Source: Aphanomyces cochlioides
Lineage: Eukaryota > Oomycota > Saprolegniomycetes > Saprolegniales > Verrucalvaceae
Assembly: GCA_019828595.1 (NCBI GenBank)
Contig: JAHQRK010000005.1
Location: 1,922,001-1,986,000, forward strand
Length of the DNA stretch: 64,000 nt
Reading direction: 5' to 3'
In this document: positions 44,066 through 56,916 of the stretch, piece by piece
Layout of the letters: each line of letters begins with the position of its first letter
Position numbering within the stretch: the first letter of the stretch is position 1
Translations under genes and position numbers: made by a program
Notes under the pieces: generated by a model
The model's database searches: none
Told to the model about the DNA's origin: nothing
What the model saw: only the letters and a program-made list of their open reading frames with translations

Positions 44066-47000
44066 TCATGAAACGACGCTGTTAGGAATGATGTGTTGAC
44101 GTAACCAGTGGTCCGAAGATAGATGCTTGAGCACATTGAATACCTTGGTGTATCCCTTCTTGAGAGGGAGATCAACCAGGAGGTGTTGTAGATGTAGCTT
44201 GATCAAAGAGGCAGCATGAATGGCAACTTCCATCGGACTCTTCGCTGTGAGGTCGGGTCGAAAGGTGCGATCGGCACGTTGGAGCCATATTTGATAATAC
44301 ACGCAGGCTCGGACAATCGGCCAGATCTTCAGATAGCCACGGATGTAGTATCCATCGGACGGCTTGGGCGTCTCGTAGAACATTTCCAGACACGTGGACG
44401 GAAAGGAACACTCGAGCAGTCGCTGGATCGCCTTGAAGAAATACCAAACAGATTGACCATATCCACAAGAGAACAGGAAATGCTCGTACGTCTCATTGAC
44501 ACGACAGAAGACACACGTCGGCTTGGGGTCTTGGTACTGAAACAGATATTGCATGGCGTTGGCGCGGAGAAGGGTCTTGAAAATGAACTCTCCATATCGA
44601 GGGAGAATGTGGTCGGGTTGGAGGAAGGCGGCAAGTTGGGTAAGGCGCTTGGGGTCTTCGTAAAAGTTGGATGGCAGGTTGAGATGCTTGGTAGGAAGGA
44701 TGGACGAGCTGACAGCTGGAGAAGCTCTGATCTTAGCCGATTTCGAAGTCGCAAGCGCCAACAAGATCGGACTCGAGTCAGGGTGTATCATCCAGTGCCA
44801 TTCCATCCATTCAGAGCTTGGCGTCGGCAAGTGGAACACGGGAGCATCCTCTTCAGAAACAATCTCAAACAATCGTGATAACTTGGTCACCAAGATTGAG
44901 ATCCATTGTTTCGTTGGAGGGACAAAATTGGCTTGGCGGCAGGCACGGTTGATTTTGTCGAACAAGATCGAAGCTGGCCAAACTCGCTGACACGGAGTCA
45001 ACAAATGCGACAACTTCGTGATGTGAAGCGACGCCAATACATTGGCTTGGTCTTGCGTCGATGTAGAGCACTGATCGTATAGGTCTTCGAGTCCAGGCAG
45101 ATACGAGTTGTGCCAAAGGGGAACATCCAAAGATGAGATGTGATTTGGACAGCCGTACGGAGTCCAGCGAGATTCAAACCAGCTACTCAATAAGGCTTTC
45201 CACATTGGAGTGATATTGGGATTCTTGTACAGTTGTCTGATGAATGCAGAAGAGCCATTTGCCAAGAGGAGATCTCGGGGGGAACCCCATGGATGAAAAG
45301 CCTTCTCGAGGAGAGTATAGCCCGGCGTAATCCAGGCGGACATGGCAGACTTGCGGGGTGGGGTGGTGATGGCTTGAATGCATCTGATCATGACAGAGCG
45401 GTTGTGTTGTTGCCATAAAGCAAGTGCATGGTGCAGGCCTAAGCCACCGGACTTCTTCGGCATGAATAGGATCTCCTTTTTGATCAAACGGAGGCCATGG
45501 ACAGAGGAGGATGGGTTGATTTCTTCACCATGCATAAATTGAAGCATGGCCTTGTCGATCTTTTTGGCCAGGTCTTTGTCGGCAGGGACAAAAGCCAGTT
45601 GGTACCATAACACAGGCAGACATATGCTGTGCAGGATAGTGACTTTTCCGGCCATGGTTCGAGCCTTGTAGAGCCACAAAGACAAGCGAGCCACAAACTT
45701 CTCAAACACGTAATTGAAACGTGCCAATGGAGAAAGATTGGGCGCAACCAAGATACCAAGAGCCTTCACGGGACTGTCGGAAGTAACTTGTAGTGAGGCA
45801 AGGTTCCCATTCAACTGGCTGTAGGTCAGAATTTGGGTCTTGTCTACGTTGAGTCGGAAACCAGACTTGTCGCAAAAGGTTTGAACCAATGCAAGCTGCC
45901 GGTGGAGGCACGTCTCATTTGCAGCATAGAGTTGCGAGTCGTCGGCAAAGTAACTCCCAGTGTGGTAGCGATCCCCACACTTGATGCCATAGTTGGAGTG
46001 TTGCCGTAGGAGTTGGCACATCGGTTCCAAAGCGATCACAAACAGAAGTGGCGACAGTGGATCACCTTGCAACACACCGCGTGAGATGTGAACTGGCTTG
46101 GACAAGAAGCCGTTCACCAAGATGCGAGACTTGCGGCCCGAGTACAGTACGCGAACCATGTCAACAAAGGTTTCGGGAAAGCCATAGTGACGGAGGACGC
46201 GGAGCAAGTACGCGTGGTCCACGCGATCAAAAGCTTTCTCAAAGTCAAGCAGTGCCACCATCGAGGACGGACTGTGTAGTTTGATGTGGTGCAGCATGTC
46301 ATCCAGTCGTGCAATATTGGTTTGGATATTGCTTCGACGGATAAAGCCTTGCTGGTCCGGGTGGATGATGTGTCGAATGTGGCGCTGGAGTCGATAAGCC
46401 AGAATACTCGTCAGGATTTTCACATCCGTGTTGAGTAGGCTAATGGGCCGATAGTTCTTGGCTTGTGACTTGGGGCCTTTCTTGTGCAGCAACACCAGCG
46501 TACTGACAAGTTGCATGGGAGTCAAGCGAGGGTGAGAATGGAGCTGGTGTGTGAATAGCAGCTCCAATACCAACGACCACTTGTGAGGTGCAAGTTTGAG
46601 GACTTCGAATGGCAGAGCGTTGGGACCTGGCGCTGAGTTCGAACTGCTGTGTCGAATAGCATGATAGAACTCGTTGGCACGCAAGGGAGCCGACAGCTCT
46701 TTCTGGGCTTGCTCTGGCAGTTGCTTGTGTCGAGTCAATGGGGTCAGAAATGACGACACTTCGTCTCCAGATCGCTGCACCTCGGGAGCTGCAAACAAGT
46801 CCTTGTAGTAGTCGACCAGGACGTCAGACATGCCTTGTTGATTGGAGACAACATTTCCATTGACATCCACCAACTCTTTGAAGACTGTCTTCTTCAAGGG
46901 GGTAGGGACAGGAGACATGAAGTGGAACTTGGACGAGCGCTCTGCTTTGTACAAGTGAAGTTGGAACGCCTGGTCTTGACGAAACTGCTTGTCTCGATCT

Positions 47001-47272
47001 TGCAGCTCGTGAATTTGCTTTTGAAGGTCTCGCACTCGATCCACCAGCACTGAATCTTGACGCATGTTGGGGACTTGCAAAAGCGAAGCGATCTCCACAG
47101 CTAACTTCTTCAACGGCAGACGTTGTTTCTCCAATCGTTGAGAATGGAATTCTTTGAGTTGGGAGCGGATATCATTGACCAGCATGTCGTAGGCCTTGGA
47201 GATATTGTGGAATGTTGGAGACTTGTCCAAAAATCGATCCAGACATCCATGAACAATCTCGGCCGCTCGTGG
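44066..47272 (-). pseudogene. LINE ORF2 (e12), codons 284-1351
   Basis: The frame is open from the junction with e13 to the stop at 44066. It has the end of the endonuclease region, the linker, the complete reverse transcriptase with FADD, and the CCHC motif; it ends HIIPNSVVS. The preceding codons (about 270-283) are at 60032-60071, beyond e13. The frame was probably intact before e13 and e15 inserted. Confidence 0.9.
47259..47272. repeat. Target-site duplication of e13 (partner 60018-60031)
   Basis: TCGGCCGCTCGTGG is found on both sides of e13 and once in uninterrupted ORF2. It is 14 bp and ends in GG next to the element 3' end. Three extra bases (60015-60017) lie between the element 5' end and the right copy. 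Confidence 0.93.
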
Positions 47273-47418
47273 TTAAATGAGTTGTATTAACCTTATTTTT
47301 GAGCAAAGGCCCTAATGACTTACTAATTTGCCTCGTACTGTATAAATAGAACTTGGAAAACAGAATATGGCAAAGTGGTCATTGGACAGGAGATGAAGTG
47401 AGTGAGCCGTCAGCTCTC

Positions 47419-50400
47419 TCATGAAACGACGCTGTTAGGAATGATGTGTTGACGTAACCAGTGGTCCGAAGATAGATGCTTGAGCACATTGAATACCTTG
47501 GTGTATCCCTTCTTGAGAGGGAGATCAACCAGGAGGTGTTGTAGATGTAGCTTGATCAAAGAGGCAGCATGAATGGCAACTTCCATCGGACTCTTCGCTG
47601 TGAGGTCGGGTCGAAAGGTGCGATCGGCACGTTGGAGCCATATTTGATAATACACGCAGGCTCGGACAATCGGCCAGATCTTCAGATAGCCACGGATGTA
47701 GTATCCATCGGACGGCTTGGGCGTCTCGTAGAACATTTCCAGACACGTTGACGGAAAGGAACACTCGAGCAGTCGCTGGATCGCCTTGAAGAAATACCAA
47801 ACAGATTGACCATATCCACAAGAGAACAGGAAATGCTCGTACGTCTCATTGACACGACAGAAGACACACGTCGGCTTGGGGTCTTGGTACTGAAACAGAT
47901 ATTGCATGGCGTTGGCGCGGAGAAGGGTCTTGAAAATGAACTCTCCATATCGAGGGAGAATGTGGTCGGGTTGGAGGAAGGCGGCAAGTTGGGTAAGGCG
48001 CTTGGGGTCTTCGTAAAAGTTGGATGGCAGGTTGAGATGCTTGGTAGGAAGGATGGACGAGCTGACAGCTGGAGAAGCTCTGATCTTAGCCGATTTCGAA
48101 GTCGCAAGCGCCAACAAGATCGGACTCGAGTCAGGGTGTATCATCCAGTGCCATTCCATCCATTCAGAGCTTGGCGTCGGCAAGTGGAACACGGGAGCAT
48201 CCTCTTCAGAAACAATCTCAAACAATCGTGATAACTTGGTCACCAAGATTGAGATCCATTGTTTCGTTGGAGGGACAAAATTGGCTTGGCGGCAGGCACG
48301 GTTGATTTTGTCGAACAAGATCGAAGCTGGCCAAACTCGCTGACACGGAGTCAACAAATGCGACAACTTCGTGATGTGAAGCGACGCCAATACATTGGCT
48401 TGGTCTTGCGTCGATGTAGAGCACTGATCGTATAGGTCTTCGAGTCCAGGCAGATACGAGTTGTGCCAAAGGGGAACATCCAAAGATGAGATGTGATTTG
48501 GACAGCCGTACGGAGTCCAGCGAGATTCAAACCAGCTACTCAATAAGGCTTTCCACATTGGAGTGATATTGGGATTCTTGTACAGTTGTCTGATGAATGC
48601 AGAAGAGCCATTTGCCAAGAGGAGATCTCGGGGGGAACCCCATGGATGAAAAGCCTTCTCGAGGAGAGTATAGCCCGGCGTAATCCAGGCGGACATGGCA
48701 GACTTGCGGGGTGGGGTGGTGATGGCTTGAATGCATCTGATCATGACAGAGCGGTTGTGTTGTTGCCATAAAGCAAGTGCATGGTGCAGGCCTAAGCCAC
48801 CGGACTTCTTCGGCATGAATAGGATCTCCTTTTTGATCAAACGGAGGCCATGGACAGAGGAGGATGGGTTGATTTCTTCACCATGCATAAATTGAAGCAT
48901 GGCCTTGTCGATCTTTTTGGCCAGGTCTTTGTCGGCAGGGACAAAAGCCAGTTGGTACCATAACACAGGCAGACATATGCTGTGCAGGATAGTGACTTTT
49001 CCGGCCATGGTTCGAGCCTTGTAGAGCCACAAAGACAAGCGAGCCACAAACTTCTCAAACACGTAATTGAAACGTGCCAATGGAGAAAGATTGGGCGCAA
49101 CCAAGATACCAAGAGCCTTCACGGGACTGTCGGAAGTAACTTGTAGTGAGGCAAGGTTCCCATTCAACTGGCTGTAGGTCAGAATTTGGGTCTTGTCTAC
49201 GTTGAGTCGGAAACCAGACTTGTCGCAAAAGGTTTGAACCAATGCAAGCTGCCGGTGGAGGCACGTCTCATTTGCCGCATAGAGTTGCGAGTCGTCGGCA
49301 AAGTAACTCCCAGTGTGGTAGCGATCCCCACACTTGATGCCATAGTTGGAGTGTTGCCGTAGGAGTTGGCACATCGGTTCCAAAGCGATCACAAACAGAA
49401 GTGGCGACAGTGGATCACCTTGCAACACACCGCGTGAGATGTGAACTGGCTTGGACAAGAAGCCGTTCACCAAGATGCGAGACTTGCGGCCCGAGTACAG
49501 TACGCGAACCATGTCAACAAAGGTTTCGGGAAAGCCATAGTGACGGAGGACGCGGAGCAAGTACGCGTGGTCCACGCGATCAAAAGCTTTCTCAAAGTCA
49601 AGCAGTGCCACCATCGAGGACGGACTGTGTAGTTTGATGTGGTGCAGCATGTCATCCAGTCGTGCAATATTGGTTTGGATATTGCTTCGACGGATAAAGC
49701 CTTGCTGGTCCGGGTGGATGATGTGTCGAATGTGGCGCTGAAGTCGATAAGCCAGAATACTCGTCAGGATTTTCACATCCGTGTTGAGTAGGCTAATGGG
49801 CCGATAGTTCTTGGCTTGTGACTTGGGGCCTTTCTTGTGCAGCAACACCAGCGTACTGACAAGTTGCATGGGAGTCAAGCGAGGGTGAGAATGGAGCTGG
49901 TGTGTGAATAGCAGCTCCAATACCAACGACCACTTGTGAGGTGCAAGTTTGAGGACTTCGAATGGCAGAGCGTTGGGACCTGGCGCTGAGTTCGAACTGC
50001 TGTGTCGAATAGCATGATAGAACTCGTTGGCGCGCAAGGGAGCCGACAGCTCTTTCTGGGCTTGCTCTGGCAGTTGCTTGTGACGAGTCAATGGGGTCAG
50101 AAATGACGACACTTCGTCTCCAGATCGCTGCACCTCGGGAGCTGCAAACAAGTCCTTGTAGTAGTCGACCAGGACGTCAGACATGCCTTGTTGATTGGAG
50201 ACAACATTTCCATTGACATCCACCAACTCTTTGAAGACTGTCTTCTTCAAGGGGTAGGGACAGGAGACATGAAGTGGAACTTGGACGAGCGCTCTGCTTT
50301 GTACAAGTGAAGTTGGAACGCCTGGTCTTGACGAAACTGCTTGTCTCGATCTTGCAGCTCGTGAATTTGCTTTTGAAGGTCTCGCACTCGATCCACCAGC

Positions 50401-51473
50401 ACTGAATCTTGACGCATGTTGGGGACTTGCAAAAGCGAAGCGATCTCCACAGCTAACTTCTTCAACGGCAGACGTTGTTTCTCCAATCGTTGAGAATGGA
50501 ATTCTTTGAGTTGGGAGCGGATATCATTGACCAGCATGTCGTAGGCCTTGGAGATATTGTGGAATGTTGGAGACTTGTCCAAAAATCGATCCAGACATCC
50601 ATGAACAATCTCGGCCGCTCGTGGTAGACGAAGTAGCCAAGTTGGAGCTTTCCATGATCCAGAGCCATGGCGCAATGTTTGACGCTTTGTGATGATACGA
50701 CAAGCCACGTGGTCAGCCTGTGGAACGTGTGGCATGTGCGTCGCCTTCCAATGACGAAGACCCGCCAAGGTGGACGAACAAAAGATGTAGTCAAGTCGGT
50801 TGGTGAGTGTGGGACTTGTGAAGGTTCTTGCCACGGGGTTTTGACGGCGAAACAGATCCACCAGAGACAAACTGTGCATCCATTGTTCCAGTTGAAGGGT
50901 GCCGGCCATGGTGGAGGTACTGGGTCTCAACGAATCCAAATCTTTGTTGAGAGTGCAGTTGAAATCTCCTCCAACAATGTGGAGCGCATGTGGAGGAAAG
51001 TCGCGTGGCAATTCTTCGAAGTAACTTGCTCGTTGTTGGAAGGCTGCCGGCGCATAGATATTGTGGAGAACGACTGTCAGTGGACCCAGAGTACATCGCA
51101 CTTGTAGATAACGACCACGAAGCACTGGGTTGTCATGAGGGACTTGAGTGGCGTTCTTCAAAGGAGAGTGAGGATGTATCAACGTAGCCAGACCTCCAGT
51201 GGCTGGCGACGTGGATACTTCAGGGTAAATAGGCTCTTCAAAGAACAAAGAGCCTTCGTGGTTTGTGATGCGTTGCCAATGGAACGCAACACGGTCGTGG
51301 AGACTTGGCGTGCGGAAACGGGTTTCTTGGATAAAGGAAACGTCGTGAACACTTGATAGTTTGTCGAGGATGTACCGATGACTGTTGGAGAAGCCATTGG
51401 TGTTGAGGGAGATGATTTGTGGGTCCCAGTCCACGAGTTCAGTTGGGACATCGGAGAAGTTGTTGTCACTCAT
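47419..51473 (-). pseudogene. LINE ORF2 (e13), broken by a one-base deletion
   Basis: It starts at ATG 51473. The run of five G found elsewhere is four here (50251-50254), at about codon 407, between the endonuclease and the reverse transcriptase. The first product would be a free endonuclease with its linker; the reverse transcriptase and CCHC part follow in another frame, open to the stop at 47419. This is also a homopolymer, so a sequencing error is possible. Confidence 0.9.
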
Positions 51474-51527
51474 CACGAGTACAGATGAAAATGAGTAGAA
51501 TGGAGGGGTCAGAGGGGAGGTTGAAAT

Positions 51528-51542
51528 GGATTGAAGCAGGGG
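51528..51542. repeat. Target-site duplication of e14 (partner 56893-56907)
   Basis: GGATTGAAGCAGGGG is found on both sides of e14 and once in uninterrupted spacers. It is 15 bp and ends in GG next to the element 3' end. The site is in the ORF1-ORF2 spacer of e13. Confidence 0.95.
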
Positions 51543-51688
51543 TTAAATGAGTTGTATTAACCTTATTTTTGAGCAAAGGCCCTAATGACTTACTAATTTG
51601 CCTCGTACTGTATAAATAGAACTTGGAAAACAGAATATGGCAAAGTGGTCATTGAACAGGAGATGAAGTGAGTGAGCCGTCAGCTCTC

Positions 51689-54600
51689 TCATGAAACGAC
51701 ACTGTCAGGAATGGTGTGTTGACGTAACCAGGGGTCCGAAGATAGATGCTTGAGCACATTGAATACCTTGGTGTATCCCTTCTTGAGAGGGAGATCAACC
51801 AGGAGCTGTTGTAGATGTAGCTTGATCAAAGAGGCAGCATGAATGGCAACTTCCATCGGACTCTTCGCTGTGAGGTCGGGTCGAAAGGTGCGATCGGCAC
51901 GTTGGAGCCATATTTGATAATACACGCAGGCTCGGACAATCGGCCAGATCTTCAGATAGCCACGGATGTAGTATCCATCGGACGGCTTGGGCGTCTCGTA
52001 GAACATTTCCAGACACGTGGACGGAAAGGAACACTCGAGCAGTCGCTGGATTGTCTTGAAGGAATACCAAACAGATTGACCATATCCACAAGAGAACAAG
52101 AAATGCTCGTACGTCTCATTGACACGACAGAAGACACACGTCGGCTTGGGGTCTTGGTACTGAAACAGATATTGCATGGCGTTGGCGCGGAGAAGGGTCT
52201 TGAAAATGAACTCTCCATATCGAGGGAGAATGTGGTCGGGTTGGAGGAAGGCGGCAAGTTGGGTAAGGCGCTTGGGGTCTTCGTAAAAGTTGGATGGCAG
52301 GTTGAGATGCTTGGTAGGAAGAATGGACGAGCTGATAGCTGGAGAAGCTCTGATCTTAGCCGATTTCGAAGTCGCAAGCGCCAACAAGATCGGACTCGAG
52401 TCAGGGTGTATCATCCAGTGCCATTCCATCCATTCAGAGCTTGGCGTCGGCAAGTGGAACACGGGAGCATCCTCTTCAGAAACAATCTCAAACAATCGTG
52501 ATAACTTGGTCACCAAGATTGAGATCCATTGTTTCGTTGGAGGGACAAAATTGGCTTGGCGGCAGGCACGGTTGATTTTGTCGAACAAGATCGAAGCTGG
52601 CCAAACTCGCTGACACGGAGTCAACAAATGCGACAACTTCGTGATGTGAAGCGAAGCCAATACATTGGCTTGGTCTTGCGTCGATGTAGAGCACTGATCG
52701 TATAGGTCTTCGAGTCCAGGCAGATACGAGTTGTGCCAAAGGGGAACATCCAAAGATGAGATGTGATTTGGACAGCCGTACGGAGTCCAGCGAGATTCAA
52801 ACCAGCTACTCAATAAGGCTTTCCACATTGGAGTGATATTGGGATTCTTGTACAGTTGTCTGATGAATGCAGAAGAGCCATTTGCCAAGAGGAGATCTCG
52901 GGGGGAACCCCATGGATGAAAAGCCTTCTCGAGGAGAGTATAGCCCGGCGTAATCCAGGCGGACATGGCAGACTTGCGGGGTGGGGTGGTGATGGCTTGA
53001 ATGCATCTGATCATGACAGAGCGGTTGTGTTGTTGCCATAAAGCAAGTGCATGGTGCAGGCCTAAGCCACCGGACTTCTTCGGCATGAATAGGATCTCCT
53101 TTTTGATCAAACGGAGGCCATGGACAGAGGAGGATGGGTTGATTTCTTCACCATGCATAAATTGAAGCATGGCCTTGTCGATCTTTTTGGCCAGGTCTTT
53201 GTCGGCAGGGACAAAAGCCAGTTGGTACCATAACACAGGCAGACATATGCTGTGCAGGATAGTGACTTTTCCGGCCATGGTTCGAGCCTTGTAGAGCCAC
53301 AAAGACAAGCGAGCCACAAACTTCTCAAACACGTAATTGAAACGTGCCAATGGAGAAAGATTGGGCGCAACCAAGATACCAAGAGCCTTCACGGGACTGT
53401 CGGAAGTAACTTGTAGTGAGGCAAGGTTCCCATTCAACTGGCTGTAGGTCAGAATTTGGGTCTTGTCTACGTTGAGTCGGAAACCAGACTTGTCGCAAAA
53501 GGTTTGAACCAATGCAAGCTGCCGGTGGAGGCACGTCTCATTTGCCGCATAGAGTTGCGAGTCGTCGGCAAAGTAACTCCCAGTGTGGTAGCGATCCCCA
53601 CACTTGATGCCATAGTTGGAGTGTTGCCGTAGGAGTTGGCACATCGGTTCCAAAGCGATCACAAACAGAAGTGGCGACAGTGGATCACCTTGCAACACAC
53701 CGCGTGAGATGTGAACTGGCTTGGACAAGAAGCCGTTCACCAAGATGCGAGACTTGCGGCCCGAGTACAGTACGCGAACCATGTCAACAAAGGTTTCGGG
53801 AAAGCCATAGTGACGGAGGACGCGGAGCAAGTACGCGTGGTCCACGCGATCAAAAGCTTTCTCAAAGTCAAGCAGTGCCACCATCGAGGACGGACTGTGT
53901 AGTTTGATGTGGTGCAGCATGTCATCCAGTCGTGCAATATTGATTTGGATATTGCTTCGACGGATAAAGCCTTGCTGGTCCGGGTGGATGATGTGTCGAA
54001 TGTGGCGCTGGAGTCGATAAGCCAGAATACTCGTCAGGATTTTCACATCCGTGTTGAGTAGGCTAATGGGCCGATAGTTCTTGGCCTGTGACTTGGGGCC
54101 TTTCTTGTGCAGCAACACCAGCGTACTGACAAGTTGCATGGGAGTCAAGCGAGGGTGAGAATGGAGCTGGTGTGTGAATAGCAGCTCCAATACCAACGAC
54201 CACTTGTGAGGTGCAAGTTTGAGGACTTCGAATGGCAGAGCGTTGGGACCTGGCGCTGAGTTCGAACTGCTGTGTCGAATAGCATGATAGAACTCGTTGG
54301 CGCGCAAGGGAGCCGACAGCTCTTTCTGGGCTTGCTCTGGCAGTTGCTTGTGTCGAGTCAATGGGGTCAGAAATGACGACACTTCGTCTCCAGATCGCTG
54401 CACCTCGGGAGCTGCAAACAAGTCCTTGTAGTAGTCGACCAGGACGTCAGACATGCCTTGTTGATTGGAGACAACATTTCCATTGACATCCACCAACTCT
54501 TTGAAGACTGTCTTCTTCAAGGGGGTAGGGACAGGGGACACGAAGTGGAACTTGGACGAGCGCTCTGCTTTGTACAAGTGAAGTTGGAACGCCTGGTCTT

Positions 54601-55746
54601 GACGAAACTGCTTGTCTCGATCTTGCAGCTCGTGAATTTGCTTTTGAAGGTCTCGCACTCGATCCACCAGCACTGCATCTTGACGCATGTTGGGGACTTG
54701 CAAAAGCGAAGCGATCTCGACAGCTAACTTCTTCAACGGCAGACGTTGTTTCTCCAATCGTTGAGAATGGAATTCTTTGAGTTGGGAGCGGATATCATTG
54801 ACCAGCATGTCGTAGGCCTTGGAGATATTGTGGAATGTTGGAGACTTGTCCAAAAATCGATCCAGACATCCACATGAACAATCTCGGCCGCTCGTGGTAG
54901 ACGAAGTAGCCAAGTTGGAGCTTTCCATGATCCAGAGCCATGGTGCAATGTTTGACGCTTTGTGATGATACGACAAGCCACGTGGTCAGCCTGTGGAACG
55001 TGTGGCATGTGCGTCGCCTTCCAATGACGAAGACCCGCCAAGGTGGACGAACAAAATATGTAGTCGAGTCGGTTGGTGAGTGTGGGACTTGTGAAGGTTC
55101 TTGCCACGGGGTTTTGACGGCGAAACAGATCCACCAGAGACAAACTGTGCATCCATTGTTCCAGTTGAAGGGTGCCGGCCATGGTGGAGGTACTGGGTCT
55201 CAACGAATCCAAATCTTTGTTGAGAGTGCAGTTGAAATCTCCTCCAACAATGTGGAGCGCATGTGGAGGAAAGTCGCGTGGCAATTCTTCGAAGTAACTT
55301 GCTCGTTCTTGGAAGGCTGCCGGCGCATAGATATTGTGGAGAACGACTGTCAGTGGACCCAGAGTACATCGCACTTGTAGATAACGACCACGAAGCACTG
55401 AGTTATCATGAGGGACTTGAGTGGCGTTCTTCAAAGGAGAGTGAGGATGTATCAACGTAGCCAGACCTCCAGTGGCTGGCGACGTGGATACTTCAGGGTA
55501 AATAGGCTCTTCAAAGAACAAAGAGCCTTCGTGGTTTGTGATGCGTTGCCAATGGAACGCAACACGGTCGTGGAGACTTGGCGTGCGGAAACGGGTTTCT
55601 TGGATAAAGGAAACGTCGTGAACACTTGATAGTTTGTCGAGGATGTACCGATGACTGTTGGAGAAGCCATTGGTGTTGAGGGAGATGATTTGTGGGTCCC
55701 AGTCCACGAGTTCAGTTGGGACATCGGAGAAGTTGTTGTCACTCAT
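51689..55746 (-). pseudogene. LINE ORF2 (e14), broken by a two-base insertion
   Basis: It starts at ATG 55746. Two extra bases (CA) at 54871-54874, at about codon 290 just after the endonuclease, shift the frame. The endonuclease would be made; the linker, reverse transcriptase and CCHC part are open in another frame down to 51689. Apart from this it reads as e8 ORF2. Confidence 0.9.
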
Positions 55747-55824
55747 CACGAGTACAGATGAAAATGAGTAGAATGGAGGGGTCAGAGGGGAGGTTGAAAT
55801 GGATTGAAGCAGGGGATAGAAGCC

Positions 55825-56892
55825 TTAGAGTTGATCGTCCTCCAAATCGAGGGGATCAATTTCGTCGGCGTTCATGGAGTGGTGAGCTTTGCTGCAGAGC
55901 TCGTCGATGTGGTAATTGTTGGTGATGCTTTTGAGCATCGAGATGGCCGACAAGACGGGAGCCGGCAAAGTGAACTTCTCGAGATTGTCGCTGAAGTTTT
56001 CGATCAAAGCAAACAGCGACCAGTCCGTCAAGCAGTTGGTGTCAGGCAATCTTGTTGCTTCTTGGTTCAATAGAACAGTCAGTGCCTCCGAGTTTGTGTA
56101 GAGGTCTGGGGCCCGATTTGAGAGGAATAAGTCAATCGTAGCAAGTGCAAAGAGGATGCGCTTGATCTCTGGTATGTCCGTGGTCAATTCTTCCAAGATT
56201 TCTGACGGGTGAATCTTGTATTGAGCCATGAAGTTGACGTGATGTTTGTAGTTGTGAGGCTTGCCTTGAGCTTTTAACAAAGCCATCTTGCGCTCAATAG
56301 TCTTGGTTGCAACAAGTGACTGAAACAAACTGAGGTCTTCATCTTGTGCGTACATAGCATGTGCAACGAGCTGAGGATCATCTCGCAAAATGCGTTGACA
56401 TTCGGTGATACTGCCTTCGACTTTCTTGTCTCGAATGATCTTCTTCGCCAATTCGAGGTGGGCTGCAGCAGACTTGTTAAGTCGTTGTTTCTTCGCTTTG
56501 CCTTTGGTCTTTTTCGGGCGTGGCGCACTTGAATCTTCCAATACAATTCGAGGCACTGCAAAGTCTTCAAACGAGAGTTCCACGTCGTCTTCTTCGAGGA
56601 TATGAAAACGGTTGGATGTCGGCAGGGGATCCAAACGTGGGGACGAAGGCAAAGTACGTTTTGGAGCTGGTCCAGACCGGTAGCCCGTTACCCATTGAAG
56701 GTCCAGCGAGTTCTTGGGCTGCTCACTTGGTGGAGCAAGAGCGGGCGATTCGTTGGTAGACATTTCCACATCTTCTTGTTGTTTGTCTTGTCCATTGTTG
56801 TTAGGGGGATCGCTGTCACCAGACATATCGACATCAGAGCCATGAGAAGGAGCTGTTGGCTGTGGTTGTTCATCTTGACCATCTTCAGATGC
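55825..56892 (-). pseudogene. LINE ORF1 (e14), C-terminal fragment (355 aa)
   Basis: This is the open last 355 residues of ORF1: acidic linker, basic cluster and C-terminal helical domain. The base missing in e8 near 29359 is present here, so e14 was copied from an RNA without that deletion, or the e8 deletion is later or an error. Confidence 0.9.
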
Positions 56893-56916
56893 GGATTGAA
56901 GCAGGGGATAGAAGCC

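Larger units (their letters stand above)
51543..56892 (-). mobile_element. LINE copy e14, 5'-truncated (5,350 bp), nearly identical to e8
   Basis: It has a complete 3' end, complete ORF2 and the C-terminal third of ORF1; the copy stops in the acidic region of ORF1. It lies in the spacer of e13 with a perfect duplication. It shares all the private bases of e8 that I noticed, with the exceptions of a 2-base insertion in ORF2 and a few substitutions, so it comes from the same source as e8 or from e8 itself. Confidence 0.95.
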
